Assembly (NCBI GenBank): GCA_029936815.1
Contig: JAPYRX010000003.1
Span: forward strand, 57,172 to 121,171
Direction of reading: 5' to 3'
DNA: 64,000 bases
DNA from: Dehalococcoidia bacterium
GTDB lineage: Bacteria; Chloroflexota; Dehalococcoidia; Lucifugimonadales; GCA-002694895
A program made the translations under genes and the position numbers. Numbering within the stretch: the first letter of the stretch is position 1; each line of letters opens with the position of its first letter. Of this stretch, positions 34,429 through 43,833 are shown one piece after another. The notes under the pieces were generated by a model, which was not told where the DNA came from, searched no databases, and was given only the letters and a program-made list of their open reading frames with translations.

Positions 34429-35538
34429 ATGAATTCTAAGCTAAGAATTACTTTTATAGGTAGAATTATGAGAGCACGAGATTTAATAACTTTTAACGGT
34501 ACCCCTGGAAAATTTAACTCTATTACTGATATTGATGATATTGAAGTAGGTCATTCTACTATTATTAAAGGTCATAATAAATTGATAGTTGGAGAAGGAC
34601 CAATCAGAACTGGAGTTACAATTATTTTTCCTCGAGGTAAAGCAAATTTTAACACTCCCGTTTTTGCGGCTTATGACGTTCTCAACGGTAATGGTGAAAT
34701 GACTGGGACAACCTGGGTTGAAGAATCTGGCTTTTTAGAAACTCCTATAGGAATAACTAACACACACAGTGTAGGAATTGTAAGAGATTCATTAATAAAA
34801 TGGATTACAAATTATTCAACTTCTTCAAATATTCCAAGATTTAGTTTGCCTGTGATTGCTGAAACCTATGATGGTGTACTTAATGATATTAATGGACACC
34901 ATATATCTGAAGAACATGTGTTGGAAGCTATAAATAACTCTAAACAATTCCCTGTTGAAGAGGGCAATATCGGAGGTGGAACTGGAATGATATGTCATCA
35001 ATTTAAAGGTGGAATTGGTACTTCATCGCGAACTGTAAATATTAATGGTAATTCTTATAGTGTTGGCACTTTGGTTCAAGCTAATTATGGAATACGTAAA
35101 CGATTAACTATTAATGGACTTAACATCGGAAATCAATTGTCGTACAACCTTCCCGAAATTCAAGATGATTATACACCTGGAAATGGCTCGATTATTGTTA
35201 TAGTCGCAACTAATGCTCCATTATTACCTAATCAACTTAAAAGATTGGCAAGAAGGCCAAGCTTGGGAATTGGTAATGTGGGAGGGATTGGATCCAATGG
35301 TTCTGGCGATATATTCCTTGCTTTTTCTACGGCTAATATAAATGCATTTAATAGAAAAGAAAATACTTCAATTGAAATGTTAAGCAATGACATGATTGAT
35401 CCTTTATTACAATCTGTTGTTGAAAGTACTGAAGAATCAATCATCAATGCATTATTCGCAGCCAAAACCATGATTGGAATTAATGATAATAAGGTTTATG
35501 AATTACCTTTAGGCAAATTAAAAACAATTTTAAATTAA
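34429..35538 (+). CDS. P1 family peptidase (DmpA-like aminopeptidase, Ntn hydrolase)
   Basis: A 369-residue member of the DmpA/BapA group (family S58), which matures by cutting itself and releases N-terminal L- or D-residues, or acts on beta-peptides. Family blocks are 'ITDIDDIEVGHSTIIKG', 'PRGKANFNTPVFAAYDVLNGNGEMTG', 'GNIGGGTGMICHQFKGGIGTSSR', and the processing site 'TPGNGSIIVIVATNAPLLP' (cut before the Ser). The end 'GIGSNGSGDIFLAFSTAN' is conserved. The Met at 34468, with AGG 7 nt before it, is an alternative start. Confidence 0.92.
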   Translation: MNSKLRITFIGRIMRARDLITFNGTPGKFNSITDIDDIEVGHSTIIKGHNKLIVGEGPIRTGVTIIFPRGKANFNTPVFAAYDVLNGNGEMTGTTWVEESGFLETPIGITNTHSVGIVRDSLIKWITNYSTSSNIPRFSLPVIAETYDGVLNDINGHHISEEHVLEAINNSKQFPVEEGNIGGGTGMICHQFKGGIGTSSRTVNINGNSYSVGTLVQANYGIRKRLTINGLNIGNQLSYNLPEIQDDYTPGNGSIIVIVATNAPLLPNQLKRLARRPSLGIGNVGGIGSNGSGDIFLAFSTANINAFNRKENTSIEMLSNDMIDPLLQSVVESTEESIINALFAAKTMIGINDNKVYELPLGKLKTILN

Positions 35539-35539
35539 T

Positions 35540-36169
35540 TTATTTGATGTTTTTAATTAAATAAATACTTGGAATAGAAAGTATAGTAATAAACTCTTTT
35601 ATTAAGATGTTACTAAATATAATTGAAATCAATACATTTGATGGAACATCTCCATAAAAAGCTATTAAACAAAACAGTATACTATCTAGAATTAAAGCAA
35701 ATGTATTGCTAACTAAAATTCTTCCCCATAATAACTTTTCTTTAAATTTTCGTACCCAAAACGAATAAATTTCTGTGTCTAAAAATTCGGAAAATAATTC
35801 AGCTGTAATTGAAGCTGCTACTAATCTCCAAATCGGACTTAAAACTACAGAAAATTCTGCCTGCTTGCCAACTTCTAAATCTGAAGGTAATATTCCTATA
35901 ATAAAAAAGAAAAATGCCATAATCAAATTTAATAGAGCTGATTGAATAATTACCAATTGAGATGTTTTTTTATTTGTTAGCTTATGTATTAAATCTCTTA
36001 CCGTAAATGTAAATGGATATAAAAATGTACCTCCATCTATACTGAAAGATAATACCTTGATTATCTTCAGAGAGCCAATATCTGAAAATATTTGTAGAGC
36101 AAGATAACTGCTTATCAAAATTAATGTTAAATTTGTTGATTTACTATTTGTCGATTTACTCTTGATCAT
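35540..36169 (-). CDS. Queuosine precursor transporter/VUT family protein
   Basis: A 209-residue, roughly six-helix protein of the VUT/YhhQ family. Matches are 'LSFSIDGGTFLYPFTFTVRDLIHKL' and 'AASITAELFSEFLDTEIYSFW', the latter typical for the family. YhhQ imports the queuosine precursors preQ0 or preQ1. Other VUT proteins have unknown cargo. It converges on the P1 peptidase gene and is divergent from the ADH. Confidence 0.82.
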   Translation of the reverse strand: MIKSKSTNSKSTNLTLILISSYLALQIFSDIGSLKIIKVLSFSIDGGTFLYPFTFTVRDLIHKLTNKKTSQLVIIQSALLNLIMAFFFFIIGILPSDLEVGKQAEFSVVLSPIWRLVAASITAELFSEFLDTEIYSFWVRKFKEKLLWGRILVSNTFALILDSILFCLIAFYGDVPSNVLISIIFSNILIKEFITILSIPSIYLIKNIK

Positions 36170-36254
36170 AATAATAATATTTTTTTCAATTTGATATATT
36201 GTATTCTAATTATTATTATATTTAAATTATTTAAAAGTAATATTCAAATTAACT

Positions 36255-37247
36255 ATGAAAGCTGTTGTATTAGAAAAACATGGAGATTTAAATTCTTTAT
36301 TGATTAAGAACATTCCTGATCCTATTTGCAAGGAAAATGAAGTTGTTGTTGAAATTAAAGCTTGCAGCATTAATCATCTTGATATATTTGTAAGAAAAGG
36401 AATGCCTGGGCATCCTATAAATCTTCCGATTATCCCAGGAGGTGATGCAAGCGGTAAAGTTATTGAAGTTGGTAGCAATATATCCACTGATTGGATAGGT
36501 GAAAAAGTATTAATTGATCCCAATATTAAATTACCTAGTGGAAGAATTGGAATTATGGGCGAGGACGCAGACGGAGTTCTTTGTGAAAAAATATCTGTTG
36601 ATCCTTCTAGGCTTATCAAATTACATGAGAATATGGATTATTACAAAGCTGCTTGCCTTCCAATCGCTTATGGCGCGGCATGGAGAATGTTAATAACAAA
36701 TGGCAGAATACAACCAGGTGAACAGATTTTAGTTTTGGGTGCTTCTGGAGGAGTTGGAAATGCATGCGTTCAAATTGCTCGAATGTTTGATTGTTTTGTA
36801 ATCGCAGGAACTAGTTCTGATGAAAAAGCACAGAAATTAATGGAATTAGGAGCTGATGTGGTTATAAATTATTCTACAGAACCTGATTTTCATAGAACTG
36901 TTAGATCCATGACAGGAGATGGCGTTGATGTTGCTGTAAATTATACCGGCGGGGATTCATGGATTAAAACTCTAAAATGTATGAAAACAAATGGAAGAAT
37001 ATTAACTTGTGGAGCTACAGCAGGTTTTGATCCTAAAACTGATATAAGGTTTATTTGGAGAAAAGAATTACAAATATTAGGTTCAAATAGTTGGACCAAA
37101 CATGATATAGAATCTTTGGTAATTGCAGTCAATGATGGAATTATAAATCCAATTATCCACGAAATCATTCCATTTCAAGATATTTCGAGAGCACATCAAA
37201 TTATAGAAAGTAGAAATTTTTTTGGTAAAATAGTAATTTCGTTTTAG
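36255..37247 (+). CDS. Zinc-type alcohol dehydrogenase/quinone reductase-like (MDR)
   Basis: A 330-residue medium-chain dehydrogenase/reductase. 'ACSINHLDIFVRKGMPG', 'PGGDASGKVIEVGSN' and 'GASGGVGNACVQIARM' (the NADPH-binding GxGxxG region) are standard. It lacks the usual catalytic-zinc Cys-His set, which favours the quinone reductase/enoyl reductase side. The gene ends in TAG and is followed by a deazaflavin-dependent reductase after 8 nt, so the two are likely coupled. Confidence 0.88.
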   Translation: MKAVVLEKHGDLNSLLIKNIPDPICKENEVVVEIKACSINHLDIFVRKGMPGHPINLPIIPGGDASGKVIEVGSNISTDWIGEKVLIDPNIKLPSGRIGIMGEDADGVLCEKISVDPSRLIKLHENMDYYKAACLPIAYGAAWRMLITNGRIQPGEQILVLGASGGVGNACVQIARMFDCFVIAGTSSDEKAQKLMELGADVVINYSTEPDFHRTVRSMTGDGVDVAVNYTGGDSWIKTLKCMKTNGRILTCGATAGFDPKTDIRFIWRKELQILGSNSWTKHDIESLVIAVNDGIINPIIHEIIPFQDISRAHQIIESRNFFGKIVISF

Positions 37248-37255
37248 GATTCGTA

Positions 37256-37708
37256 TTGTTTAAAATAGCTGACATTTTTACCGGAAGGTACACTTTAATT
37301 AGATACATTTCCAAACTTCATTTATTTATCCTTACAAACTTCAAAAATAAATATTTAAACGAATTAATAGGAATACCAGTTTTAATCTTAATTACGATTG
37401 GGCGAAAATCTAATAAAAAAAGATATGCTCCATTAGTATATTTTCAAATTGATGATTCTTTATTAATTGTTGCTTCAAATGGTGGCAATCCAAAAAATCC
37501 TAATTGGTATCAAAATTTAATTTCACAAGAAACAGTTCATATTAATATTAATGGTAAAGTAAATGAATGTAATTATTCAATAATTGAAAATAAATTGAGA
37601 GATTATTTTTGGACTGAAATATTGAAAATATATCCTAAATATAATGAATATCAAAATCTATCTGGCCGAACCATTCCTATTGTCAAATTAAAGCAAATTA
37701 TTGTCTGA
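37256..37708 (+). CDS. Deazaflavin (F420)-dependent nitroreductase family protein
   Basis: A 150-residue protein of the DDN split-barrel family. Matches are 'LILITIGRKSNKKRYAPLVYF', 'LLIVASNGGNPKNPNWYQNL' (the conserved G-x-x-x-P-x-W-Y-x-N-L block), and 'ILKIYPKYNEYQ'. The family uses F420H2 (or sometimes FMN) to reduce quinones and nitro compounds, so the host probably makes F420. The start codon is TTG at 37256. It overlaps the convergent serine hydrolase by 21 nt. Confidence 0.85.
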   Translation: MFKIADIFTGRYTLIRYISKLHLFILTNFKNKYLNELIGIPVLILITIGRKSNKKRYAPLVYFQIDDSLLIVASNGGNPKNPNWYQNLISQETVHININGKVNECNYSIIENKLRDYFWTEILKIYPKYNEYQNLSGRTIPIVKLKQIIV

Positions 37709-38866
37709 ATATATTAAATCCATTAATTCCTTTTTATAGTTATGATAACCAAATGGAATCAACTGTGAAAACATAGAAAATACAAAATTATTTTTTTGGT
37801 CTATCCACATTATTGTATTTGATGATCCTGCCCAACTAAGAATTTTTTCTGGAGATTTAAATGACATTAATTTAGGATTTTCAATAATTGAAAATCCTGC
37901 AGTAAAACCTATTCCTGGGCCAGCGTATGTGAAATCATAAAAATTTAATCCGTCAGATAAATAGCTTAAATCGGTACCTATTTGATTTGTTTTTATCATA
38001 TCTACAAGTTTTGTATTTAATATAGTCATGTTTGGATTAAGTATGAAATTACAAAACTTATGGTAATCCTCAGGAGTAGAAATTAATCCACCACCTCCAG
38101 ATTTGAATTTGTTCTCATATTTAATAATATTTGAATCTTTAATAATTTTAAAACCTGTGGGAATGGTTAATTTGAATGTAGGAAATAAATTATTTAAATC
38201 TTTTTTTGCAAAATGTGTGTTGTTCATTTCTAAAAGATCAAATAATTCTTCTTTAAAAATAATATTTAAAGGTTTGTTACATATTTTTTCTAAAAGTACT
38301 CCAAGTACATCTGATGACATTCCGTAATTCCACCTAGTACCCGGATGATACGCTAGAGGTAATGATGAAATATTATTTATGAACTCATCAGATGTCATAT
38401 TTGGATTTTGAATTCGAGCTAAAATTTCAACTTTTCTATATTCCTCATCAGCTTCAGTATTTCCTCTTAATATACTTTGATTCGATTTCCTGAATCCATA
38501 GGTTATTCCTGATGTATGTGTTAATAAATGATGGAAAGTTATATCTTTATTACTGTTTTCAAGATCACCATTTTTTAAAACTTTTTGATTCGAAAAATTA
38601 GATATGAAATTTTGTATGGGTTCATTTACATCTATATTAAATTTATTAAGAATTATTAATGCAACTAAAGATGTAATCGGTTTTGTTAATGATTGTATTT
38701 TATATAAATTATTATCATTATATTCATTTGAATTTTTTTCTTTCATTTCTGAAAAAATCATATTATTATTTTGAGATATATTGATTTTAGCAAAAGGTAA
38801 TTTGTTGTTTCGTATTGAGTCTTCGAGCCATTTGATTAAATTGGAATGTGTATGAGTAGAGATCAT
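37688..38866 (-). CDS. Serine hydrolase, beta-lactamase (class C) family
   Basis: A 392-residue beta-lactamase-fold hydrolase. The SxxK motif is in 'KIQSLTKPITSLVALIIL', and the Tyr motif is probably in 'RWNYGMSSDVLG'. No signal peptide is visible. Members act as esterases or D-peptidases. Its C-terminal end overlaps the DDN gene. It is followed in the reverse direction by the CaCA exchanger with a 9-nt gap, so the two may be one transcript. Confidence 0.85.
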   Translation of the reverse strand: MISTHTHSNLIKWLEDSIRNNKLPFAKINISQNNNMIFSEMKEKNSNEYNDNNLYKIQSLTKPITSLVALIILNKFNIDVNEPIQNFISNFSNQKVLKNGDLENSNKDITFHHLLTHTSGITYGFRKSNQSILRGNTEADEEYRKVEILARIQNPNMTSDEFINNISSLPLAYHPGTRWNYGMSSDVLGVLLEKICNKPLNIIFKEELFDLLEMNNTHFAKKDLNNLFPTFKLTIPTGFKIIKDSNIIKYENKFKSGGGGLISTPEDYHKFCNFILNPNMTILNTKLVDMIKTNQIGTDLSYLSDGLNFYDFTYAGPGIGFTAGFSIIENPKLMSFKSPEKILSWAGSSNTIMWIDQKNNFVFSMFSQLIPFGYHNYKKELMDLIYSDNNLL

Positions 38867-38875
38867 TGATTTTGT

Positions 38876-40066
38876 TTATACAGTTTTTGCTGATTTAGAA
38901 TATTTTTTAATAAAAGTATTTGCAATTAATGAGCAAGATAAACCAAGCATTAATATTGAAAGATATAGTTTGAAATCGCTGTTAGTAAATATTAATTGTG
39001 TAAAAAACAATAATATTAAACTTATAATTATTTTTTTACTAAAATTACCCTTAGTGATTATTGCGATTTGTATTAATGCAAATCCAGAGGTTAATAAAAA
39101 TTCTATAGATTGAGTATCATTGATAGGAAAACTTACGAATTTATTTGTAGCAAACGCAAATATTCCTCCCATACTGCCAATTAGCAATGACATTTGATTT
39201 GCTTGAGATGAAAGAATAATTGCTATTGCCTCTATCGGTTTATTTTTTAATGCAAATAATCCGGCGATTAGTATCTCTGGACTCTCTGAAGCTAATGGAG
39301 CTAGCCATTGTATTAGATAATATTCATCAATCCCTAACTTTTCTCCAATATGAATTAATGATTCTACAAAAGGATGTGAAACCATGAATATTGAAAGTGC
39401 TGAAAATGCGATTAAGATTATATTAATCAATATCCTAGTGGGTTTATTTAATTCAGTTAAATATTTACTTACTCCAACAAATTCAGATTCATAAGATTCT
39501 TTTTTTGAAGAAATATATAGATAAAACATATAACAAACTATCAATATGGCAGATATAAATAATGATTGGAATGATAATATCGAATTCAAAACCATAGATG
39601 CTAATCCTATAGATATGATAATAATCTCAAGGTTATTATCTTTCAGTACATTTGTTAATTTTTGTTTTTTATATATATTAATTAACATTATCAACGGCCA
39701 CCCTAATCCTGACAACAACCTATTTGCGCCAGTTACATTGGCCGATACATAACCAACTCTATCGGTATAAATAAAATTATTGTTTTTAAATGATGTACCT
39801 GCTGTATATGCTAATATCGATTCAATTGAATATTCAGGTAATACTGCAATTAAAGCTATAAGTGCAATTACAAATGATCCGGATATATCCTTTTCACTTG
39901 ATTCTGCACTCCATGAAATTAGAATTGCTGCTCCAAATATTGCTATCCCATATATCATTGGGAGCACTGTAATAGGAATGTTAGACTCATAAAAAGTCGT
40001 TACAATTCCGAAACTAGCAAGACAAATATTTATTAGAATAATAGAAATGGGTTTATACTGTAACAT
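38876..40066 (-). CDS. CaCA family cation antiporter (Na+/Ca2+ exchanger-like)
   Basis: A 396-residue, about ten-helix membrane protein with the two inverted alpha-repeats of the CaCA superfamily: 'ALIALIAVLPEYSIESILAYTAG' and 'APLASESPEILIAGLFAL', with 'IAIILSSQANQMSLLIGS' behind. The conserved Glu of each repeat is present. It is expected to swap Na+ or H+ for Ca2+ or another cation. It starts upstream of the serine hydrolase in the same direction. Confidence 0.85.
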   Translation of the reverse strand: MLQYKPISIILINICLASFGIVTTFYESNIPITVLPMIYGIAIFGAAILISWSAESSEKDISGSFVIALIALIAVLPEYSIESILAYTAGTSFKNNNFIYTDRVGYVSANVTGANRLLSGLGWPLIMLINIYKKQKLTNVLKDNNLEIIIISIGLASMVLNSILSFQSLFISAILIVCYMFYLYISSKKESYESEFVGVSKYLTELNKPTRILINIILIAFSALSIFMVSHPFVESLIHIGEKLGIDEYYLIQWLAPLASESPEILIAGLFALKNKPIEAIAIILSSQANQMSLLIGSMGGIFAFATNKFVSFPINDTQSIEFLLTSGFALIQIAIITKGNFSKKIIISLILLFFTQLIFTNSDFKLYLSILMLGLSCSLIANTFIKKYSKSAKTV

Positions 40067-40139
40067 GATAAGTTTTATATTTATAAATTCTAAAATTATC
40101 TTACATTATAAATAATATAAAAAAATATATATTTTAATT

Positions 40140-41522
40140 ATGAAAAAAATATTAATAGTAGGCATGGATGGCTTACAAATGAGCCAAATAGATCAAATTA
40201 ACATGCCAAACTTATACAAATTTAAAAACCAATCATTTAGTTTTGAAAATCATCACTCATCTTTTCCAACTGTGACAAGGACTAATGTTTCTACAATTGT
40301 CACAGGAGTAAACCCAGGAACACATGGAATAATAGGTAATAATATGATTTTCAGGGATTACAAACCAAATCTTGTTTTGCCTGTAATGTATAAAGAGATG
40401 AAAGAAATTTATGAATCAGGTAATAAAATTTTGTTGACTCCAACTCTTTCTGATATTTCCATAGATAATGACATGAAATTAATGATACTTAATTCTGGCA
40501 CTAGTGGTAATGCGATTATTCAGAACACGAGAATATTCACAGATGAAAACATGACTTTCCATCGAGAAATACCACATAAATCTAATATTTTTAATAATTG
40601 GCCAGAGCAACAAATTCCTGATTTGGATTCTAATAATTATATGGTTTCAATTTTGAAAAAACTTGAACCATCAAATATTCCGGATATAAGTATTATTTGG
40701 TTTGATGAACCAGATAAAAGCCAGCACAATTTTGGAATAGATTCTAAAGAAAGTACCTCGGCACTTAATTATATAGACAAATTGTTTTCAAAAATTTTAG
40801 ACTTTCTTTCATCATATGACTACGATCCATATATATTTTTAATTTCTGATCATGGATATTCAAAAATTAAAAGTACTATTGATATTACTAAAGAATTAAG
40901 TGAAGATTTTCCTGGATACTTGTTTGCTGAAAACGGAGGTTCTTTTTTGGTTTACACTAAAGAGGATCAAGATTTTGATCCTACAATATTAAATGAAATT
41001 ATTTCAAAACCATGGACAGGCCCAATAATTGCAGGTAATAACAAAGTTAATTATAAAGGGATTCATAATTATGATTTATTTTTCAAATCAGGCATCAGAA
41101 ATCCTGAATTGTTTGTGTCTATGAATTGGAATAAATTAATTGGATCTCAAAATATTAAAGGAGAATTGTTTTCTACAAATTTGATTGATGGAAATGGGAA
41201 TCACGGATCTATAAGTCCGCAAGAAATTAACAATTCTTTAATTATAGGAGGCCCTGGAATAAATAAAGGAGCCAAAACACAAATTCCATCTGGCAATACA
41301 GATATCTTGCCAACTATTTTAAAATTTTTAGACTTGGATATTCCAAATTATATCGAAGGTAGGATATTATCCGAAAGTTTCACAGAAAATTTTGATGATA
41401 AGTATGATATTTTAAATCTTCCCTTGAGTTCAAAAACTCCTGATGGAGAATACATGCAGGAGATTCAATTATCATTGTACAATAATTACAAATATTTAGA
41501 TTATGGTTATGTTGAAAAATAA
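40140..41522 (+). CDS. Alkaline phosphatase-like/nucleotide pyrophosphatase family protein
   Basis: A 460-residue member of the AlkP superfamily. 'VGMDGLQMSQID' holds the first metal ligand, 'SSFPTVTRTNVSTIVTGVNPGTHGI' the Thr nucleophile, 'WFDEPDKSQHNFG' (D-x-x-x-H) and 'LISDHGYSK' (DH) the other ligands, and 'NHGSISPQ' the last His. Such enzymes hydrolyse phosphodiesters or pyrophosphates (nucleotides, phosphonates). It overlaps the DDAH-like gene by 20 nt at most, since that gene may start at 41509. Confidence 0.9.
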   Translation: MKKILIVGMDGLQMSQIDQINMPNLYKFKNQSFSFENHHSSFPTVTRTNVSTIVTGVNPGTHGIIGNNMIFRDYKPNLVLPVMYKEMKEIYESGNKILLTPTLSDISIDNDMKLMILNSGTSGNAIIQNTRIFTDENMTFHREIPHKSNIFNNWPEQQIPDLDSNNYMVSILKKLEPSNIPDISIIWFDEPDKSQHNFGIDSKESTSALNYIDKLFSKILDFLSSYDYDPYIFLISDHGYSKIKSTIDITKELSEDFPGYLFAENGGSFLVYTKEDQDFDPTILNEIISKPWTGPIIAGNNKVNYKGIHNYDLFFKSGIRNPELFVSMNWNKLIGSQNIKGELFSTNLIDGNGNHGSISPQEINNSLIIGGPGINKGAKTQIPSGNTDILPTILKFLDLDIPNYIEGRILSESFTENFDDKYDILNLPLSSKTPDGEYMQEIQLSLYNNYKYLDYGYVEK

Positions 41523-42402
41523 ATATGGATTGAATTCCAATGTTAGAAAATTAAAAAATGTTATATTAAAGCACCCTAAAGATGCATTTAAATCTCAAAT
41601 AAATATTGATGAACAATGGCAAAAATTAAACTTTATTGATAAACCAGATTATAAAATTGTATTAAAACAATATGATCAATTACTAAATATATTAACTGAC
41701 AATAATGTAAATTTGAATTTTTTACCTTCTGACAAGGAAACATTTTTGGATTCGATCTATACTCATGATCCTATGTTCATGACTCCCGATGGAGCAATAA
41801 TTGGAAACATGGGTAAAAATTTACGAAAAAAAGAACCTGAAATGATGGAAAAATATTTAATTTGTAATGATATTCCAATTTTAGGTAAAATAAAAAATGA
41901 AGGTACAATGGAGGGTGGTGATGTGATATGGATAAACAAATCAACTGTTGCAGCAGGATTGACATATAGAACAAATATGGAAGGTATAAAGCAATTAGAA
42001 AATATCCTTTCAGAAATCAATGTCACACTAATTAAAGTTGATTTACCTCACTGGGATGGGCCAACTGATGTATTGCACCTAATGTCCTTAATAAGCCCTT
42101 TAAAAGACAGATTATTTTTAATTTATGAAAAATTAATTCCAATATCATTTTTAAATTTTTTAAGATCAATTGATATAAATTTTATACATATAGAAGAATC
42201 AGAATATGAGACATTAGCATGTAATATTCTTCCTCTATCCGAAGACAAATGTTTAATAGTAAAAGGAAATCCTCAAACTAGATCTGTAATAGACAAAGCA
42301 GGGATAGAAACTATAGAAATAGATGCTAGTGATATATGTTACAAAGGATCAGGAGGGCCAACATGCATTACTCGCCCTATATATAGAGATCTAATTATTT
42401 AA
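41503..42402 (+). CDS. DDAH/amidinotransferase-fold protein (dimethylargininase-like)
   Basis: A 299-residue guanidine-modifying superfamily protein. Catalytic residues are the Glu/Asp in 'GTMEGGDVIW', His in 'DVLHLMSLI' and Cys in 'GSGGPTCITRPI'. 'THDPMFMTPDGAIIGNM' matches the substrate-loop block. Likely reactions are hydrolysis of N,N-dimethylarginine or arginine to citrulline, or an ornithine-forming step. It overlaps the upstream phosphodiesterase gene; ATG at 41509 is an alternative start. It converges on the amidase by 8 nt. Confidence 0.87.
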   Translation: MVMLKNKYGLNSNVRKLKNVILKHPKDAFKSQINIDEQWQKLNFIDKPDYKIVLKQYDQLLNILTDNNVNLNFLPSDKETFLDSIYTHDPMFMTPDGAIIGNMGKNLRKKEPEMMEKYLICNDIPILGKIKNEGTMEGGDVIWINKSTVAAGLTYRTNMEGIKQLENILSEINVTLIKVDLPHWDGPTDVLHLMSLISPLKDRLFLIYEKLIPISFLNFLRSIDINFIHIEESEYETLACNILPLSEDKCLIVKGNPQTRSVIDKAGIETIEIDASDICYKGSGGPTCITRPIYRDLII

Positions 42403-43804
42403 TTATTGGATCAATAGGGGTTACAAGTGCATTCGAGTTATAATCTTCAAACGATTTACTAAAAGATAACAAATCATACTCATTGTTACATTCAGTTACT
42501 AATTGAATTCCAATTGGAAGTCCATCATCTGTAAAACTACAAGGTAAAGATACACAAGGTGAGGATGTTAAAGTTATTGAGTGAGTATAATATAACCAAG
42601 TTATATAATCATCAAATTTCACACCTTCTACTTCATCTAAGTATCTTATTTCAACGTCAAATGGAGGGACCATTACCGTAGGGCAAACAAACATATCATA
42701 TTTGTTAAAAAATTCTGCAGTATCGTTGAATAGCTTTGCTCTAATCAACTCTGCGTTTGCTATTTCTTCCCCAGTTAATTTAAGGCCGGTTTCTATATTC
42801 CATATTATTTCAGGCTTAAGGTTTTTTCTATTAGTTTTCAATCGCTCAGCTTGTGCAGCAAATTTTAAAGATCTTAGTACTCTTATCAAATAATGTGCAT
42901 TACTAAAATCAATACAATCTTCAACGAGTTCAGAGCCCATTGATTCAAATACCTTAAGTCCTTTTTCAAAACTTTCCCTGACTCTAGGGTCTAATGGCTC
43001 TCCTCCTAAATCAAAAGAATAAGCTATTTTTTTTGGTATTTTAGATTCTTTGACAGCATTCATATAATTAGGTGTTGATTTTTGACTGAAAGGATCAAAC
43101 TCATAGTATCCAGACATTGCATTTAACATCAAAGCAGTATCTTCAACGTTTCTTGCCATTGGTCCCGATACTGATAATGAATCAAATGGAGAGTTTCCTG
43201 GTCCCGTTGGTACAGTCCCTGGAGATGGGCGAAATCCTACAACGGAACAAAAACTTCCAGGTATTCTTAAACTTCCTCCAGTATCACTTCCTGATGCTAA
43301 CCAAACTTCTCCACTTACTAAAGACGAAGCTGCTCCTCCAGAAGATCCTCCAACAGTTTTCTTTGTGTTCCAAGGACTTAACGAAGGTCCAAAAACTTCA
43401 TTGAAAGTATTTGCACCGGCTCCAAATTCAGGAGTGTTTGATTTTCCCACAACAATCCCACCATTTCTTTCTAATCTTTCTACTAAAAAATCTGATTTTT
43501 GAGGTATATGATCTTTAAATATTGGTGATCCCCAAGTTGTTCTAACACCTTCGACTGGGACAAGATCTTTTATTGAAAGAGGAATGCCACCTAAATAATT
43601 ACTATCATTAGAAGTATTATTGTTTTCGATATTTTTTGCATGCTTTATTGCTCTTTCGTAGCAAATTGTTGGCATAGCATTAATTGTTGGATCTACTTCT
43701 TTTATTCTATCGATACTTATTTCAACAAGTTCTGATGGTTTAACTTCTTTGCTTAGAAGTTTGTTTCTAATTTCAGTAGCTGACATTTTTATTAATTCAT
43801 TCAT
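42395..43804 (-). CDS. Amidase signature family protein
   Basis: A 469-residue amidase. The Ser-cisSer-Lys triad is covered by 'GGIPLSIKDLVPV' (Lys), 'VGGSSGGAASSLVSG' (cis-Ser) and 'ASGSDTGGSLRIPGSF' (nucleophile Ser). It hydrolyses amides; substrate unknown. It resembles GatA but lacks the gatB/gatC context, so a catabolic amidase is likelier. A second family member is at 62-63.5 kb. It lies 29 nt downstream of the MFS gene in the same direction. Confidence 0.92.
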   Translation of the reverse strand: MNELIKMSATEIRNKLLSKEVKPSELVEISIDRIKEVDPTINAMPTICYERAIKHAKNIENNNTSNDSNYLGGIPLSIKDLVPVEGVRTTWGSPIFKDHIPQKSDFLVERLERNGGIVVGKSNTPEFGAGANTFNEVFGPSLSPWNTKKTVGGSSGGAASSLVSGEVWLASGSDTGGSLRIPGSFCSVVGFRPSPGTVPTGPGNSPFDSLSVSGPMARNVEDTALMLNAMSGYYEFDPFSQKSTPNYMNAVKESKIPKKIAYSFDLGGEPLDPRVRESFEKGLKVFESMGSELVEDCIDFSNAHYLIRVLRSLKFAAQAERLKTNRKNLKPEIIWNIETGLKLTGEEIANAELIRAKLFNDTAEFFNKYDMFVCPTVMVPPFDVEIRYLDEVEGVKFDDYITWLYYTHSITLTSSPCVSLPCSFTDDGLPIGIQLVTECNNEYDLLSFSKSFEDYNSNALVTPIDPIIK

Positions 43805-43833
43805 TTTTCACCTCTTATATGATTCGTATATTA

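Noticed and set aside
34901-34920. Near match to a LexA box (gaacatgtgttg) inside the P1 peptidase gene
   Set aside because: The second half-site is GTTG rather than GTTC, it lies inside coding sequence and no promoter is near.
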